Below are positions 37,701 through 49,529 of a DNA stretch of 64,000 bases, piece after piece. Positions within the stretch are counted from its first letter, which is position 1; each line of letters starts with the position of its first letter. The translations under genes and the position numbers were made by a program. The notes beneath the pieces were generated by a model. It saw only the letters and a list, made by a program, of their open reading frames with translations, was not told where the DNA came from and searched no databases. Origin of the DNA: Pleodorina starrii (Eukaryota > Chlorophyta > Chlorophyceae > Chlamydomonadales > Volvocaceae); contig BRXU01000016.1 in NCBI GenBank assembly GCA_030267565.1, positions 2,002,501 to 2,066,500 on the forward strand, in the 5' to 3' direction.

Positions 37701-40700
37701 GTGCCGCTGCGGCTGCGACCGAGGCCTCGGCGCCGCCGCCACCGCCGCCGTCGGGGCCTGCCACGCCTCCCATCCCCCCGGCAGCTCCGGCCCCGGCACC
37801 GCCGTCCCCGCCGCCGCCGCCGCGGCAGCGGCGGCGGAAATCGACCGTCCCAGGCGCGCGAGCGCCGCCCAGGTGTTGCCTGCACCGGTGCGGCCACCGC
37901 GGACGCCAGTGGAAGCTGCCGCCGCCGCCGCCGCCGCCGCGCCTGCTGCCCCCTGCGGCGTGCGACGGACACAGGGCACACAGCCGAGGTACCATATGTT
38001 GGCGGGTGTGGCATCGACGGGTAGCGGCGGGGAGGGCATGAGCGGCAGGGGAGGGTTTGGGAGGGGCAGCGCAGGGCAAAGGGGGGCGGCCAGTGCGAAA
38101 GCGGTGCTGCGAAAGAGGAGGTTGCAGGCGGCGCTGCCCAGGCCGCTCGGCCCTGGACGGTGCCGACTCCAATGTGACCCCAAAAACCGGCGCCCCAAGG
38201 CGTATAAAGCATACCCCGCACTTCATGCGCGGGACGAGCGTGTCGCGCAGCGCAACGCAACGCAGGAAACGAGAACGCACCTGCTGCTGATGGCAGCGAC
38301 GGGGGTTGTTGTGTTGGGGTTGTTGTTGGTGGTGGTGGTAGTGCTGCTGCTGCTGCTGCTGCGTCCGCTGCGGCAGCGGGGGCACAGGCCCCAGGCCCGC
38401 CACCGCTGCGCGGAAGCGCTTGAGTCGCTGCGCGGCAGGATCAGCTTCGGACGCCACGTCTGGAGGGCGCGTAGGCATCAGGCGTAGGGGGTCATCGGGA
38501 GTGCGTCAAACAGTGCCCGTATGGTGGTGGTAGACAGGGTCAGGGTCCTGTTGCGCGCCCTCCTCCTTACCCAACATCCGCGGGGCGGCGAAACAAAGGC
38601 GCGCGCGCGTGTGCAAAAAACGGAACCCCTTGCCCCAAGACGTGTAAGAGCCGAACACTCCGAGCGTAACGACATTATGCAACACAGGCATGCCTAATGC
38701 GCGTATGAGGCCAGTCGCCGAGCTCCCGAGCGCCATACCTTGCAGTCCCGGCGGGCCAAACGCCCCCGCGGCCGCCGCCGCCGTCGCGGCTGGCGCCGCA
38801 GCGGCCAGCGCCGCCACCTCACGGTGCCCGCCAGCCGTCGCCGATTGCTGCATGAGGCTCACGTAATCCGCTTGCGTATGCGGAGGTTGCGGAGCTGGGA
38901 GGAAGCCGTCGCCTGCTTGGGCCGCGCCTGCTGCGCAGATGGCTCCAGGGGGTGCCGCTGTGGGTGCTGGCAGGGGATTGGGAGTGAAGGGCGACAGTGG
39001 ATATATCGGTTCAGCTGCAAGTTTAAGAAGACGGGCGGGGTGCTGGCTGGCGACGAGGCTCGGTGCGGCCAGCGGCAGGACGACGGCCGCGAGTGCGACG
39101 GCCGTCTGCCGGTAACACCTGAGAGAGGGACGGCCTTACGCGGCACCCGGGCAGAACCCGAGGGAGAGCGACAGGCGCATTTTGCTGTGCCTCCACCACA
39201 CACACGTGACACCGCCAAGCGACGTGCAGCGCCTGACAACTTGACGTGAAGCCGCAAACGGGAGATTAGGCGGGCGCGGCACGGCAGGCAACGTGCGGCC
39301 GGCAGGCAACTCTCAGTATGAGCAGGTGCCCGCAAGCGCCCCGACGCCCATCCAACAGTGCTGGGGGGCGGCGGCACCGCCGCCAGCCACCCTGTCCGCG
39401 CTGCCGCTGCCCCAGGCATCCGCGCCTCGAAATGTCGCCTCCTCAGCCTCCCACACCGTCGCAGAAGCCCCTCACTCCGTCGGGGCTCAGAACCGACAGA
39501 GGACCAGGACTGCCTCACCGCCCGCCCACGGCATTACCTGCCCCTCCATTGCCAGCCGGCTGCTCCTGGCCCCACCAAGGCGCAGGCGTGTGCTCGGCGC
39601 CTGCTGCCGCCGCCGTCACTGCCACCGTCGCCCGCTGCCAGAGCTCGGGCGGCGTGCCCGGGGGAGGCGCTCCCATCATTGCCCTACGGGAAAGGCAGTC
39701 GGCAGTTGGCACGGACACACGACACGGACACGGACACGGGGCAGTCGACACCGGGTACTGCCGTCCACTCATCTATGTTTTGTCCTAGACGCGCAGAGCG
39801 TATGGCTGCGCACCTTAGCACATGCGGAGGCATGCCGGACAGCCGGCCCTGCGGGGGCCAGCCCTCCGCGCCCTGCCCCTGGATCTGTTGCTGCGCATGC
39901 TGCTGCTGCTGTGGGTGCTGTGGGTGCTGCTGCTGTTGTGGGTACTGCTGCTGCTGCTGTTGTGGGTGCTGCTGCTCTTGTGGGAACTGCTGCTGCTGTG
40001 GGTGCTGCTGCTGCTGTGGGTACTGCTGCTGCTGCTGCTGTTGTGGGTGCTGCTGCTGTTGTGGGTACTGCTGCTGCTGCTGCTGCTGTGGGTACTGCTG
40101 CTGCTGCTGTTGTGGGTGCTGCTGCTGCTGCTGTGGGTACTGCTGCTGCTGCTGTGGTTGCTGCTGCTGTTGTGGGTACTGCTGCTGCTGCTGCTGTGGC
40201 TGCTGCTGCTGTTGTGGGTACTGCTGCTGCTGTTGCGGGTGCTGCTGTTGTTGTGGGTACTGGTAGTACTGCCTCTGAGTTGGCATCCCAGCGACAGGGC
40301 CCGGCGGCCGCCGGGCCGGCTGGCCACCCGCTGCCGCGAGGAACGCGTCCTGGGGAGCGGCCCCGCTCCTGCCTGCGCCCAGGCTAGCCCGCCGCAGCAG
40401 CGATTCCAGGAAGGCAGCCCGCTGCACGCTCCGCATCCAATCCCCACAGCTCTGATCAACGCCGGCGCCGGCGGCTGCCGCAGCGGTCCCCGCTGGCACG
40501 GCCCCCGCCGCCGCAGCAGCAGCAGCAGCTGCGCCGGACGGCCCAGCCGCCGGAGAAGGCCCTGCCGCCGCCCCACCGGCGGCGGCGGCGGCGGCAGCGG
40601 CGCCAACGCGCTCGTCGTAGGCCGCCAGGTCTGCGGGCATGAAGAGGAACAGGGCGCAGCCGCGCCGCTCCGGTACGCTGGATGCAGCGCTGAAGCTGGG

Positions 40701-41562
40701 CAGGACGAGGAGCTCAGAGCCGTTGCGGAGCGCGACGCACTCGCCCGCCGCCAGCGACTTGCCGTCCAGTTGAAGCGTGTGGTTGGAGAGTGCGGACAGG
40801 ACCGCGAGCGGCTGGCTGCTGGCCGAGCCCGGCTTTTGGACCTGGTTGGTTGGACGGGAGGCGTAAGGTGACGGAAGGTTCAGCGGGAAAGGAAAACGTG
40901 TGCCTGGGGAGGCCGAGGCGAGCGCGCAGTGCGGTTATCATGGCAGTAACGTTCATGAGCCATCCCCCCTGCGGCGTATTGTCTTTCCACGATGCGGCGG
41001 CAACGCACGGACGCGCGGACGGACAGGTCCTGTCCTGTGCGTCCGCCGCGTCTCACGCCGGCCCCTTGGCCACCTGCTGGGGGTACTGGGAGGTAAGACC
41101 CCCAACACGCCGTCACGGGTCACCCTTATTTTACGATGTGCGACGACGAGCGGCGAGACTGTTGCCAGCTGCGCTAGAAAGTGAATGTACCGGCGCGGGG
41201 GAGCAACTACCTCGAGGCGACAAAGCTGTTGGCTTCGAGCCGAGCGCGGGGCCAACGCCAGAGATCCAGTCAAGGGATCCTGCCATAAGCAGGCGCGGCC
41301 TCCAACCAGGGATAAACTCGAGTGCTGCAATGCAAAACAAATGCCGAAAGGTTTAGCATACAACCCGTGCGTTTTGATGGGGGATTTTCTATACCTGCGC
41401 CTGTGCTGAAATCAATGCTCCCCAAGCGGCTGGCTCCTCCACAGCTTGCTGCTGCCGAGCATGGTTCTTATCTGCTGCTGCAGCACCAGGCGAGGCCCCA
41501 TCAGTGTGAGCTGTTCCGTGACACGTTTCATCAACATCGCGGTCAGGTTTGTTTGTGGGCAT
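25740..41562 (-). CDS. Plant-type FHA-domain AAA ATPase, enlarged by low-complexity insertions
   Basis: The model has 24 exons in phase, giving ~2,526 residues; start 41562 (MPTNKPDRD), stop 25740. FHA-like N-terminus: WGALIS (41562-41395), LVGGRACLW..CRLE (41324-41211) and TLQLDGKSLAAGECVAL (exon 40841-39814). Then a Q-rich tract, a Q/H exon (38459-38281) and an 829-codon Ala/Gly-rich exon (37952-35466) with an EEE-rich stretch. The family core follows: FDNLPYYL, LLLSGPFGSDLYQ, VGVRFDAPVPGGLDLGG, PNRVTLH, EKKLLAE, then the AAA module with Walker A GPPGTGKT (K about 2218), TSKWFGEAEKYI, Walker B SVIFVDE, sensor LAATNR, DLDEAVIRRMPRR, GYSGSDLKN and C-terminal NELRRWNEAYGEGG. This order matches the large Arabidopsis AAA ATPases with an N-terminal FHA domain; the AAA core is of the spastin/Msp1 (meiotic) clade. 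Specific substrate unknown. The insertions make it about twice the plant length. Confidence 0.92.
30051..30096. repeat. Short dispersed repeat (GGTTATCCACGTAT..CCGGAGCCCG)
   Basis: Matches 48909-48950 (AAA intron versus PAP intron) in the words GGGTTATCCACGTAT, GGCCGGAGCCCG and ACGGT. A weaker third member is at 53503-53549. Possibly the end of a small nonautonomous element. Confidence 0.6.
39890..40275. repeat. Coding minisatellite: Gln-rich PQQQQQ(Y/H) units
   Basis: A tandem array of CTGCTGTTGTGGGTACTG-like units inside exon 3 of the AAA ATPase gene. On the minus strand it codes for about 20 units of four to eight residues, such as YPQQQQQ and HPQQQQQ. Purity is high and the unit length varies by whole codons, which keeps the frame. 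The neighbouring residues GQ-GAEGWPPQ are ordinary. Confidence 0.9.
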
Positions 41563-42490
41563 GGTTAAGTTTCCGTTGCTGAGTGCCGAAGTCTAGATAT
41601 ATGCCAGTGGCGCTACAAGGCAGCACATATTTGTCCCATACTTAAAATGCCAGTATATGTTTGATGTGATGTAAGTTTGTGGGAATATGTTCAGCGGTTC
41701 AGGGTTGTGGCAGTTGTGACATCGGTACGGTGGAGAAGCCGAACGGTCGACCGACGGTGTGAGCCATGCGCCCAGCCCACAGCCTCCAGAGAGTTGTCAA
41801 ATCTTCCTTTGGCAAAAGATCATCTTCATATGATCGGATGCTTAGGTCGGAGTCCTTTTCCTGAATAGACACACATCAACTGCTTGCCGGGTAGGTGGCC
41901 TTGCACATTGCAGCGCTTACCCATTTCACTGGGGCCCTCCAGCTTCTTCGAAGATGCACAGAAATTTATATGTTTATACATAACATAAAAGGATTACGCT
42001 TCAAAGGGAGAGCAGGAGAGCGTGACAAAGCCTCCTGATGGCCAGTATGGCCTAGGGCTCAGGAAGTTGGGACGGCCAGGTAACCGATGACCGTTGGAGA
42101 GCTGCGGCTGCGAGTGCAGCTGTAGCTGTACTGACATTGGGGGGGGGAGACCGCCTCACTTACCAGGGTTAGTGGGCACACGCAGATTGCGTCCTTGCAT
42201 CGGGCGCCGCAGAGAGAGGATACGTACAGCGTTCAAAGCAGCTTTTTAGGCGTTGTGCTCTGGATAACAAGCCAGCTCGGCGAGTGCTTTCACAACCTGC
42301 CTCGAAGGATGTAACATAGAGGCTACATGCGTGGCGTGTGTATGATATCTGGCCAAGCCAGACGGTGCAGGCCAGCTAATCCCTTTCCACTCTTCCGTCA
42401 GCTGATCCCACTCTCGGGCCAGCTAATCCGTCTCAGGCCAGCTCGATCCCTTTCCACGCTCAGCTCAGCGCTCGCGCTGTTGCTACTTAC
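41563..42490. other. Upstream region of the AAA ATPase gene
   Basis: Probable promoter and leader of the AAA gene. It has low GC around 41600-42000 and short imperfect repeats of a GGCCAGCTAATCC motif at 42368-42450. A possible minus-strand exon end reading KALAELACYPEHNA then stop lies at about 42243-42293 after a GGCAG acceptor; see the unresolved block next to it. Confidence 0.4.
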
Positions 42491-43678
42491 ATGCATCTTG
42501 CCTGCTACGGCGGGCGCCTTTCCTGCCCAACAGCTGACACCGTGCCACTTCCTGATCCAGCCCGATCGTTGACTTGTCGATGTGCAGGGCCCCCAAAGCC
42601 GCTGCCACCATGCCGTTAGTCCCGTTCAATGAGGCGTCATCCCTGTAGGGAGAATCCCACGCGGCTACCCAGTTCCCTGGCGGCAAGACTTGGCGATTCG
42701 GCGAGAGGCTCTGGGAATAGTTACAGGGCTTCAAGTGTTCATGACCACAAGACCATGCCAGCATCTTCGCCTGCACCACCGCACTCGTAGAAGCACTTGC
42801 GCACCGCTCCTCGACACCGCACCGCTTGCCGCTCTTCCCCTGCTGCCCCGCTTGACGAGCAGGACACTCCAATCAGCGAAACACTAGACATTGCGCAGGG
42901 GCCCGGCAGGCAATGGCCTTCAAGGCGCTTCGACGTCACCACTGATCCAACGATGATTCTTCATCTCGGTCTGTGCCCTGAACCAAATTCAGGTACACCC
43001 TCCTGCCCCGGCATTCCAGAAGGCCCGTCCAACGTCTCCGCGCTATGAATAGAAGGGTGAAGCAAACCCTTCCTGCGGATATGGGCAAGACGGTCGATGC
43101 CCGGAGGCCCTGTAGACCCTACGACGTATGTAGAAACCTAAATGCCTAAGAAGTTCAGTCCCGCCGTACCTGTCAGCGCCGCACCTGACCCGTACTGGGC
43201 ACGCCGCAGGTTGACGCATACGTCCCTTGGGGTGGCCTTGGCGCGGAGCCTGCAATCCCATAGGCTCGCGCCCGCACCCCGTCCCCGACGCACGCGCCAT
43301 CCGTGGAGCGCCTCACCTGCCTGCTGCAGAGCAACGCGAGGTTGAGGAATGCGAGGGTGAAAGCTGAAGAAGGACGCAGGAGGGGAGGAGCGCCGCCGCA
43401 CCAACCTTCCATACCACTAGCCAAGGCAGCTGCGTCGTTGCTCGCAATTAAAAAGCTTGTAACCATACAGAATTGGGCCGTAGAGCGTGCACATCCGAAA
43501 TGCCGGAAGGGGCCGACCCACAGGCAACGAGCACGGGTGCACGCGTGTGTTTATTCCGACTCCCTTGCGCCTAAGTCATGCGGCCATACGCCCATTACGC
43601 TCACCTGCAGCTGCTAATGATGAGTTCATTGGCATCGCAACGACGCCGTCATTGTGGTGGACTCTCCGATGCCGCCTC
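42491..43678 (-). CDS. Unresolved exon-like blocks of an unidentified minus-strand gene
   Basis: Several blocks have good splice sites and open frames. 43678-43605 follows TTTCGCAG, precedes GTGAGC and ends MPMNSSLAAAG. 43363-43317 follows TTCTTCAG, precedes GTGAGG and reads FTLAFLNLALLCSRQ; it is in phase with the previous block. 43249-43185 lies between TTGCAG and GTGCGG. 42642-42491 lies between CCTACAG and GTAAGT and reads DDASLNGTNGMVAAALGAL. I cannot link them all in one phase, find a start codon, or recognise a family. They may be a small separate gene, or include the missing C-terminal exon(s) of the poly(A) polymerase upstream (its last recognised exon ends in phase 0, which the 43678 block does not match). 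Coordinates bracket the blocks, not a proven gene. Confidence 0.3.
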
Positions 43679-44002
43679 CTGCGAAACCGAGGGTCCCACA
43701 CCGAGGGTCCCAAGTCTCAAACGCGGTGCTCTGCAACCTCGCCTGGATCTGGGCTTACGGATTACCTTAAGGGGCGTCTTATCTACTTCATTAGCCCACC
43801 ACCGATCGCCCAAACAGTCTTTCCCAAACCGCCCTGGCCGTCCCATGCGCACGATGCCACAAGCGTTATAAACGCTGTGGAGGAGCAAGCGATACGCGGT
43901 TCACAAGCCTACATGGCATATCCAATTCATGCCAAGCCGGCCCGGTACCGAGACCGGCCTCGCTCCCGACCCGGGGGACCGCCCATGCGCGAGAATACTC
44001 AC

Positions 44003-47000
44003 CCGTGTCGCGAGGCTCACGCCGTGGTCCACACCTAGCCAGTCGCCCATATCCCGCCCCGTGTTGTGCAGCTGTGACTCCTGCACCGCAGCCCGCTCGT
44101 CGGCGACAGATGCCTGCTGTTCGAGCTGCGTCTTGGCCTCCTGCGACAGGGGCTCCTGTGTAGGCCGCGCCTCCGCTGGCGGGGGCGGAGTGGGGTCCTT
44201 CGCAGCGGTGGCCAGGCCCGGGACCACGTCCAGAGCTGCGGCGTCAAAGGGCGTCTGGGGTGACCGTGACCGTGAGGGCGGCGCCGGGCCGTTGGCGGCA
44301 GCGCTGCTGTCTTGCCTTGCGGCGGCGGCCTGCAACGGAAAGGGCGCCAGGGGGCAGAACAGCACACGCGACACGCGCAGCGCGTAGACACGCACACAGG
44401 CGCGCGGACGCGCACACACGCCACCGCCAGAGCCATACACACACAGCCACACGTATCAAAAAGCGCAAAAATGTGCACAGCACGCACGAGTACAAACAGA
44501 GACACGCGCGTTCACAAATGTCGGGCCACAGGACGCATGCCGCGACACGCAGCACGGCCGCCCCGTTGCCATAAAACATTAGTCAGATGGCGGCGGGCAG
44601 CGGGTCAGCCCATGCAGCACGCATGGAGTCAAAGAGCCGTAATGCGCATCAGCCAAATGCATCGTCAAGGTTCCCCGCAGGGATCCGACGTTGGGGACCG
44701 AGGCCAACCCCACGCGGAGCCCCGGCCAGCACCAACGAAAAAAGACCGATGGGCACACCAATGAACGTTTCGCATGAGGATCCGGTTGCGTTCCAGTAAA
44801 GCCGCAACAAATCGTAATTGTGCGCCGCGCATAATAAGAAATCATCGTGAAACAACGGGGTCGATGACAGGCCAGGCAATGCGCCAGCAGGAACGTATTT
44901 CGGCAACGGAGAGTTGTGAGCACGCCAAAAACACGCCGGCGAAGACGAACATGGCAAGAGCGTCGAATTGAACCCATGGACGTGAGGAAACACGGCCAGG
45001 GAGGCCGCGGACACGAATTGGAGACCAACGGACGCCGCCCCCCAAAACACGCACACACGCACAACACAGGCGTTAAGGATCGCGTTGCAACACGCCACGA
45101 GATTGCCACGCCACCGCAACACGCGCGGGGCGGGAGCAAAATGAGTACACCGACACCACAGATCAAGCCAGCATGTACCCAGCCCAACATTACAGCCACG
45201 AAAATGCGCGATTCGGCCATATCCAGCGAAAAGGGACACGCAACACACACAAACACAAGACACAGCGCACACAACACGCGGGCACAGCACACAGGACAGG
45301 CGCAGGCGTGTTGGCATGATACTTTATTGAAGTAGCGGTCCATTACAAGGACGATAGGCATTGCTTCCATCCCCCTCCACGCCCCAAAATGAGTTGAACC
45401 CCATGAGTGCAGCTGCGCCAGCGCGGCGGAATCGCCTCCAGCTCAACCCCACATGCTACGCCGCTCGCCACGGGGGTCTCTAGGCGCACCTGTGCCGAGG
45501 CTGACGGACGGCCAGCAGCCGACCAGACCGGCAACGTTCGCCGTGCGGTGGCCGATGAACGGCATCATGCTGTTGCAGATCAATTATCGAAACACCGCCA
45601 CAACAGCCCCGTGCAACATAACAGACAGCGCACGCGCATCCCTTGAGCACGCTTACATGTGAATGCCGCACACAACTGCATGCTGAACACAACCGGCCGG
45701 AGTTCTGCCCTGCACACGCACGCGCGGCGGTGTCGGAAGCCAGACGGCGCCCGGCAACCGGAGTACCCCGCGGCACCCCGCGCCGCGCTTACCACGACCC
45801 GACCCACCTGCTCCGCTCTCGTTCGCTTCGCGGGAGGCAACTTGCGCCCCTCGGCTCCCTGGGCCGGCTCGCCGGCGGCCGCTCGCTCCTCGGGGGCTGC
45901 CCGCTTGGCGCCCTGGACCGACGACGCTGCCACGGCTGACCCGTTGGGGGGCTCGGCAACCTGCAACGGTGGTGAGGCCTTAGTCTGGCGTATGGCCCAT
46001 GGCCTTGCCCTCTCTACCCTTCGAAGTGTCCATCATACCACCATCCCGGAGCTCATTTGTCCCAGGAGCTCTACGCTCCCTGCTCACATCACCGCTACCA
46101 CAAGATGCTCACCTTCCCTGCTGGCTGCCGCTGCTCTTGTTGCACCGTCGCCGTCTCGCCGGCTGCAGGAAGGGCCGCCCCTGCCTGCTCCTGCGTCTGC
46201 TGCGGCGCCGTGTCCTTCAGGAGCCACGATGGCAGCTGGACTCGCCGCAGCACGTTCACCCGCAACTCCATGCCGGGGCGCTTGGCGGCCCATGCCGTGA
46301 CCTGCAATTCCGAATGCCAATTGCACCGTGCGCTTTTTTAGCCACTTCATCACACCCTCGAGGGCGCTGGCCGCGGCCCCAAGGGCGTTACGGGGCCGGG
46401 CAAAGAAGGACCGACTCGGCGCTGAGGGCTTTCGCCAGAGCGAACGTGCGCCGCAACAGCGCGGTTGGGACGCATGCCGCCGCGGTGCGCCTTGACACAC
46501 CCGATCTCGCCCACCCGCTGTCCCCAAACCCCCTTTCCATTATTATGCACGTTTTGCCCAGCGAACCTCCACTCCTGAAGATCTCTGCCCCTGTCCTTGC
46601 CGCCGCCGCCGCACCTCGTTCACGAAAATCATGCAGGGCTGCTTGAGGTCCACCTTGCCCGCGGGCGCACCCATCTGCCCCGCCGCTGACGGAGGCAGCT
46701 GCGCCAGCTGGCCGTTGGGCAGCAGCTGCTGCGCAGTCACCGCGGCAGCAAGCCGCTTGTCGATGCCAATGTAGTAGAGCAGGCGTGGGCGCACGTCCGC
46801 GTCCGGGTCCTTAGCTGGCGGTGGCGGCTGCCGCTGGGCTTTTGGATAGGGCCTGTGCGACGAGGCGGATACACCGGGCCGTCTTGCCTAAATGATCGGT
46901 GTTGGCGCACAAGCGTGAAAGGGGACTCTTAACGAGCCACCGAAACGGGGCCTTGACGTCGTGGGCACACCATCCAACACATTCAAGGCGCCATGCTGTT

Positions 47001-49529
47001 CGACATCCTCTTTGCAAAGGACATCGACGGCTTGTGCCTTCACGTAGAACGAAGAATGATCTCAACTAAGCCCGACCCACATCGTCCACCCTGGGCGCAA
47101 ACTTCTGCCGAGACCAGCACCCATGGCACTCAATATCCCACCCACCTGACTCGCACGTGGTCCTCCAGGTTGCGCACCAGTCGCCTGACACGGCTGCTCA
47201 CCCAGCCGTCCCACAGCACGAGGTCCTGCTCGGTGTCCGCCGACACCTCGATCTGAAAGGCGGGGGGCAGGACGTCAGTGCATAACAGCGTTGAAGGTTC
47301 AGATGCAAGCCAAGAGTCGCGTGCTGTCCATGACCAGGGGCCGGTTTGCTAGCGTTGCGAAGCCCTCCAGTCGACATGCCATGGCTGCGGCTGCACTGCT
47401 CTCCCGGCCATCAGAAATGACTCTCAATTGACCCCCGACCCACATCGTCCACTACGCCCGTCCGAACCCGACGCCGCTTGTCTTTTGGGTTGGTCCGGCG
47501 GCGACGCAGCCACAGTCCTGGGTATTAATCAGGTAACAGGTCTCCTGGGAAGTATTGCCGGTACCGGGTTCGCTGGCGTCGCCTCCGTCCCATCGCTGTG
47601 GTGTCTCCTCTAGCGACCTCCCCAAACTGACACACGCCACGAAAGACCGTAAGCCCCCCGCACCTGGATATAGAAGGTGTGCTGCGTGAAGAATGGCACC
47701 GGCGTAAACAGCCGCCCCCAGTCGATGGGCTGCCCGCCGCGGCAGCGCAGGAACGACGTGCACACCTCCGCCGCCGCGCCAAACTCGCCCGTCATGACCT
47801 CCAGCGTGCTGCGCTGCACATTGTACAGCGAGTTCATGGCGGGGTAAGCGGGCGTGATGACGGGCATGAGCGCCAGGCTGTCGCGCGTGCCGGGCCGCGG
47901 GTCCCACACCGGCAGGCCCAGGCTGTGGTCCTCCGGCACGCGCAGGTGGATGGCGCGCGGCCAGGGCCAGGCCTTGAGCAGGATGAAGAACTTGAGCAGC
48001 ACGGTGCTCGCCTCGGCGCGCGGGTAGAGCTGGCAGATCTTGGCGACCATGATGGCGAGGTTGACGCCGCCGAGGTAGCCGGTGACGTTGGAGGAGATGC
48101 CGCGCAGCGACGCCCAGTGCTTGACGGCGCGCAGCGCCAGCCGGAAGACGTCCTGGTTGGGCACCAGGCGCAGCAGCGTGTCGGTGACGCGGCAGCCGTT
48201 GAGCGAGCGCACCGTGGCCTCGTCGCAGCCGCGCAGCACAGCGTGGTTGGACAGGTCGAGCTGCTCGGGCAGGGTGGTCATGGCGAGCGCGGCGTACAGG
48301 ATGTCGATCTGGACGCCCTTGTACTGCAGCGGAGGAGGAGGGGGCGCGGAGGGTGTATATGTGCAATGCGAACTTGGTACTGGAGGGAGGGGGGTGGAGG
48401 GATTAGGGAAGTTGGGTTGGGATTGAAGACGTGAAGGGAAAAGGGCGCACTGAGCGGGCGAAAACACGAGAGGATGCGAGACGGAAGGTCTGAACGGGAT
48501 GTGGTCATCTTTGTCGAGGCCGATTAATGCCACAGAAGATATGAAACGGGAGGTGGACTGCTGCTCCGCAGGGCAGGTTTCGCAAGGGCTCAGCTGGCGC
48601 GCATGTTCGCCCCCAACGTGAGCCCGACGTGAGCCGCTCCTGGCCGCCCTGCCCTCCCCTGGTCTCGTCTCGCGTACCTTGATGCCGATCATGGGTACGA
48701 ATGCATCCGGCACCGGCTGGATGTCTGTGATGTCCGGAGTTTGCTGGCAGGGACACGGGGAGGGGGGCCATGCGGTGTGGGTGAATGCGTAAGAATGGCG
48801 AATCGCAGCGAAATAACCGACGGAGGCGACGGTGGGGAGCTGTGGATGGGCTGTCAGGCCAGAGGCCAAGGGGAGCCGTGCAATGCAGGCGATGGGATTG
48901 GTGCACGTGGGGTTATCCACGTATGGGCCGGAGCCCGTGAACGGTGACGTATCCGGGGGGGGCCGCACGACACCGCGTGCTGAGCCCCAGAGCGCCACTC
49001 ACAGACAGCATGTACTGCAGGCAGTGCTTCTCACTGCCGAAGAAATCCGTGTCGCGCAGCACGTAGCGAGGGCCAACCACCAGCGTATCCATATCCGTTC
49101 CTGCGCCCGACAGCACAAAATTATCAGGACCTTTCCAAGCTGCAACGCAACGCCAGAAGCTCCAGGACTTGCCTGGCCCATGGACCCCAAGCCGGTATGA
49201 ACCAAACGTGTAGACGTGCGCTCGAGCATCCTCCACGTTCAGGTTTTTCTTGCGGCTAACTACCTTCACCCAAGTTTGGACCAGCTGGTAGAACAGCCCA
49301 AGGACCTCCTCGCGGAGAATTGCCTCGTCCAAGGATTCATAGAGACCGCTCGCCCGCAAAAACTGCACTCAACGAGAAAACGTTTTTTGCTATGCCGCAG
49401 TGTACATAGACGGGGAATTACCAAGCGCACCTCTTCTAGCTCTTTGCTATGCCTCTTGTCTTCGGCTGTCGGTGGTGCATCGTTCAGCGGACGTAGAAGG
49501 TACACATCCTCTAGGGATGCGCCTGCCAT
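44003..49529 (-). CDS. PAP: Nuclear poly(A) polymerase, C-terminal end unresolved
   Basis: Adds the poly(A) tail to pre-mRNA from ATP in the nucleus. Ten exons: 49529-49431, 49362-49173, 49100-49003, 48743-48678, 48323-47664, 47252-47151, 46809-46615, 46301-46113, 45960-45793 and 44329-44003. The N-terminus KELEE-FLRASGLYE..REEVLG is the family start. FGSYRLGVHGPGTDMDTL is the nucleotidyltransferase signature with two metal-binding Asp, and the third Asp is in VQIDIL. LRAVKHWA..RGI and GYLGGVNLAIMVAKICQLYP are the central domain. AWPWP, WDPRPGTRD and MPVITPAYPAMNS are typical PAP motifs. TAWAAKRPGMELRV and QLPSWLL are the RNA-binding domain. KRAAPEE and PPAKRTR look like a nuclear signal. Intron 2 is GC-AG (CCAG/GCAAGT). 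The exon at 44003 ends at a GTGAGT donor, so at least one more exon exists. An in-frame TGA just upstream supports the start at 49529. The donor at 47150 (GTCAGG) is weak. Confidence 0.93.
44330..45792. other. Long intron of the poly(A) polymerase gene
   Basis: About 1.46 kb between two in-phase PAP exons. It is rich in ACACA and GCACA words and AT-richer than its surroundings. Open frames of 263 and 222 codons overlap on the minus strand. They are Cys/Val/Leu-rich products of the CA-rich composition, with no recognisable domain, so I treat them as noncoding. Confidence 0.6.
48909..48950. repeat. Short dispersed repeat, second copy
   Basis: Copy of the 30051-30096 repeat, in an intron of the poly(A) polymerase gene. 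Confidence 0.6.

Noticed and set aside
34869..38198. Single 1,109-codon frame taken as a whole gene
   Set aside because: Only 35466-37952 is exon; both ends run into introns with good splice sites that join to AAA-family exons.
44579..45370. 263-codon minus-strand frame inside a PAP intron
   Set aside because: Cys/Val-rich composition from CA repeats, a second frame equally open, and no domain; the flanking PAP exons join in phase without it.
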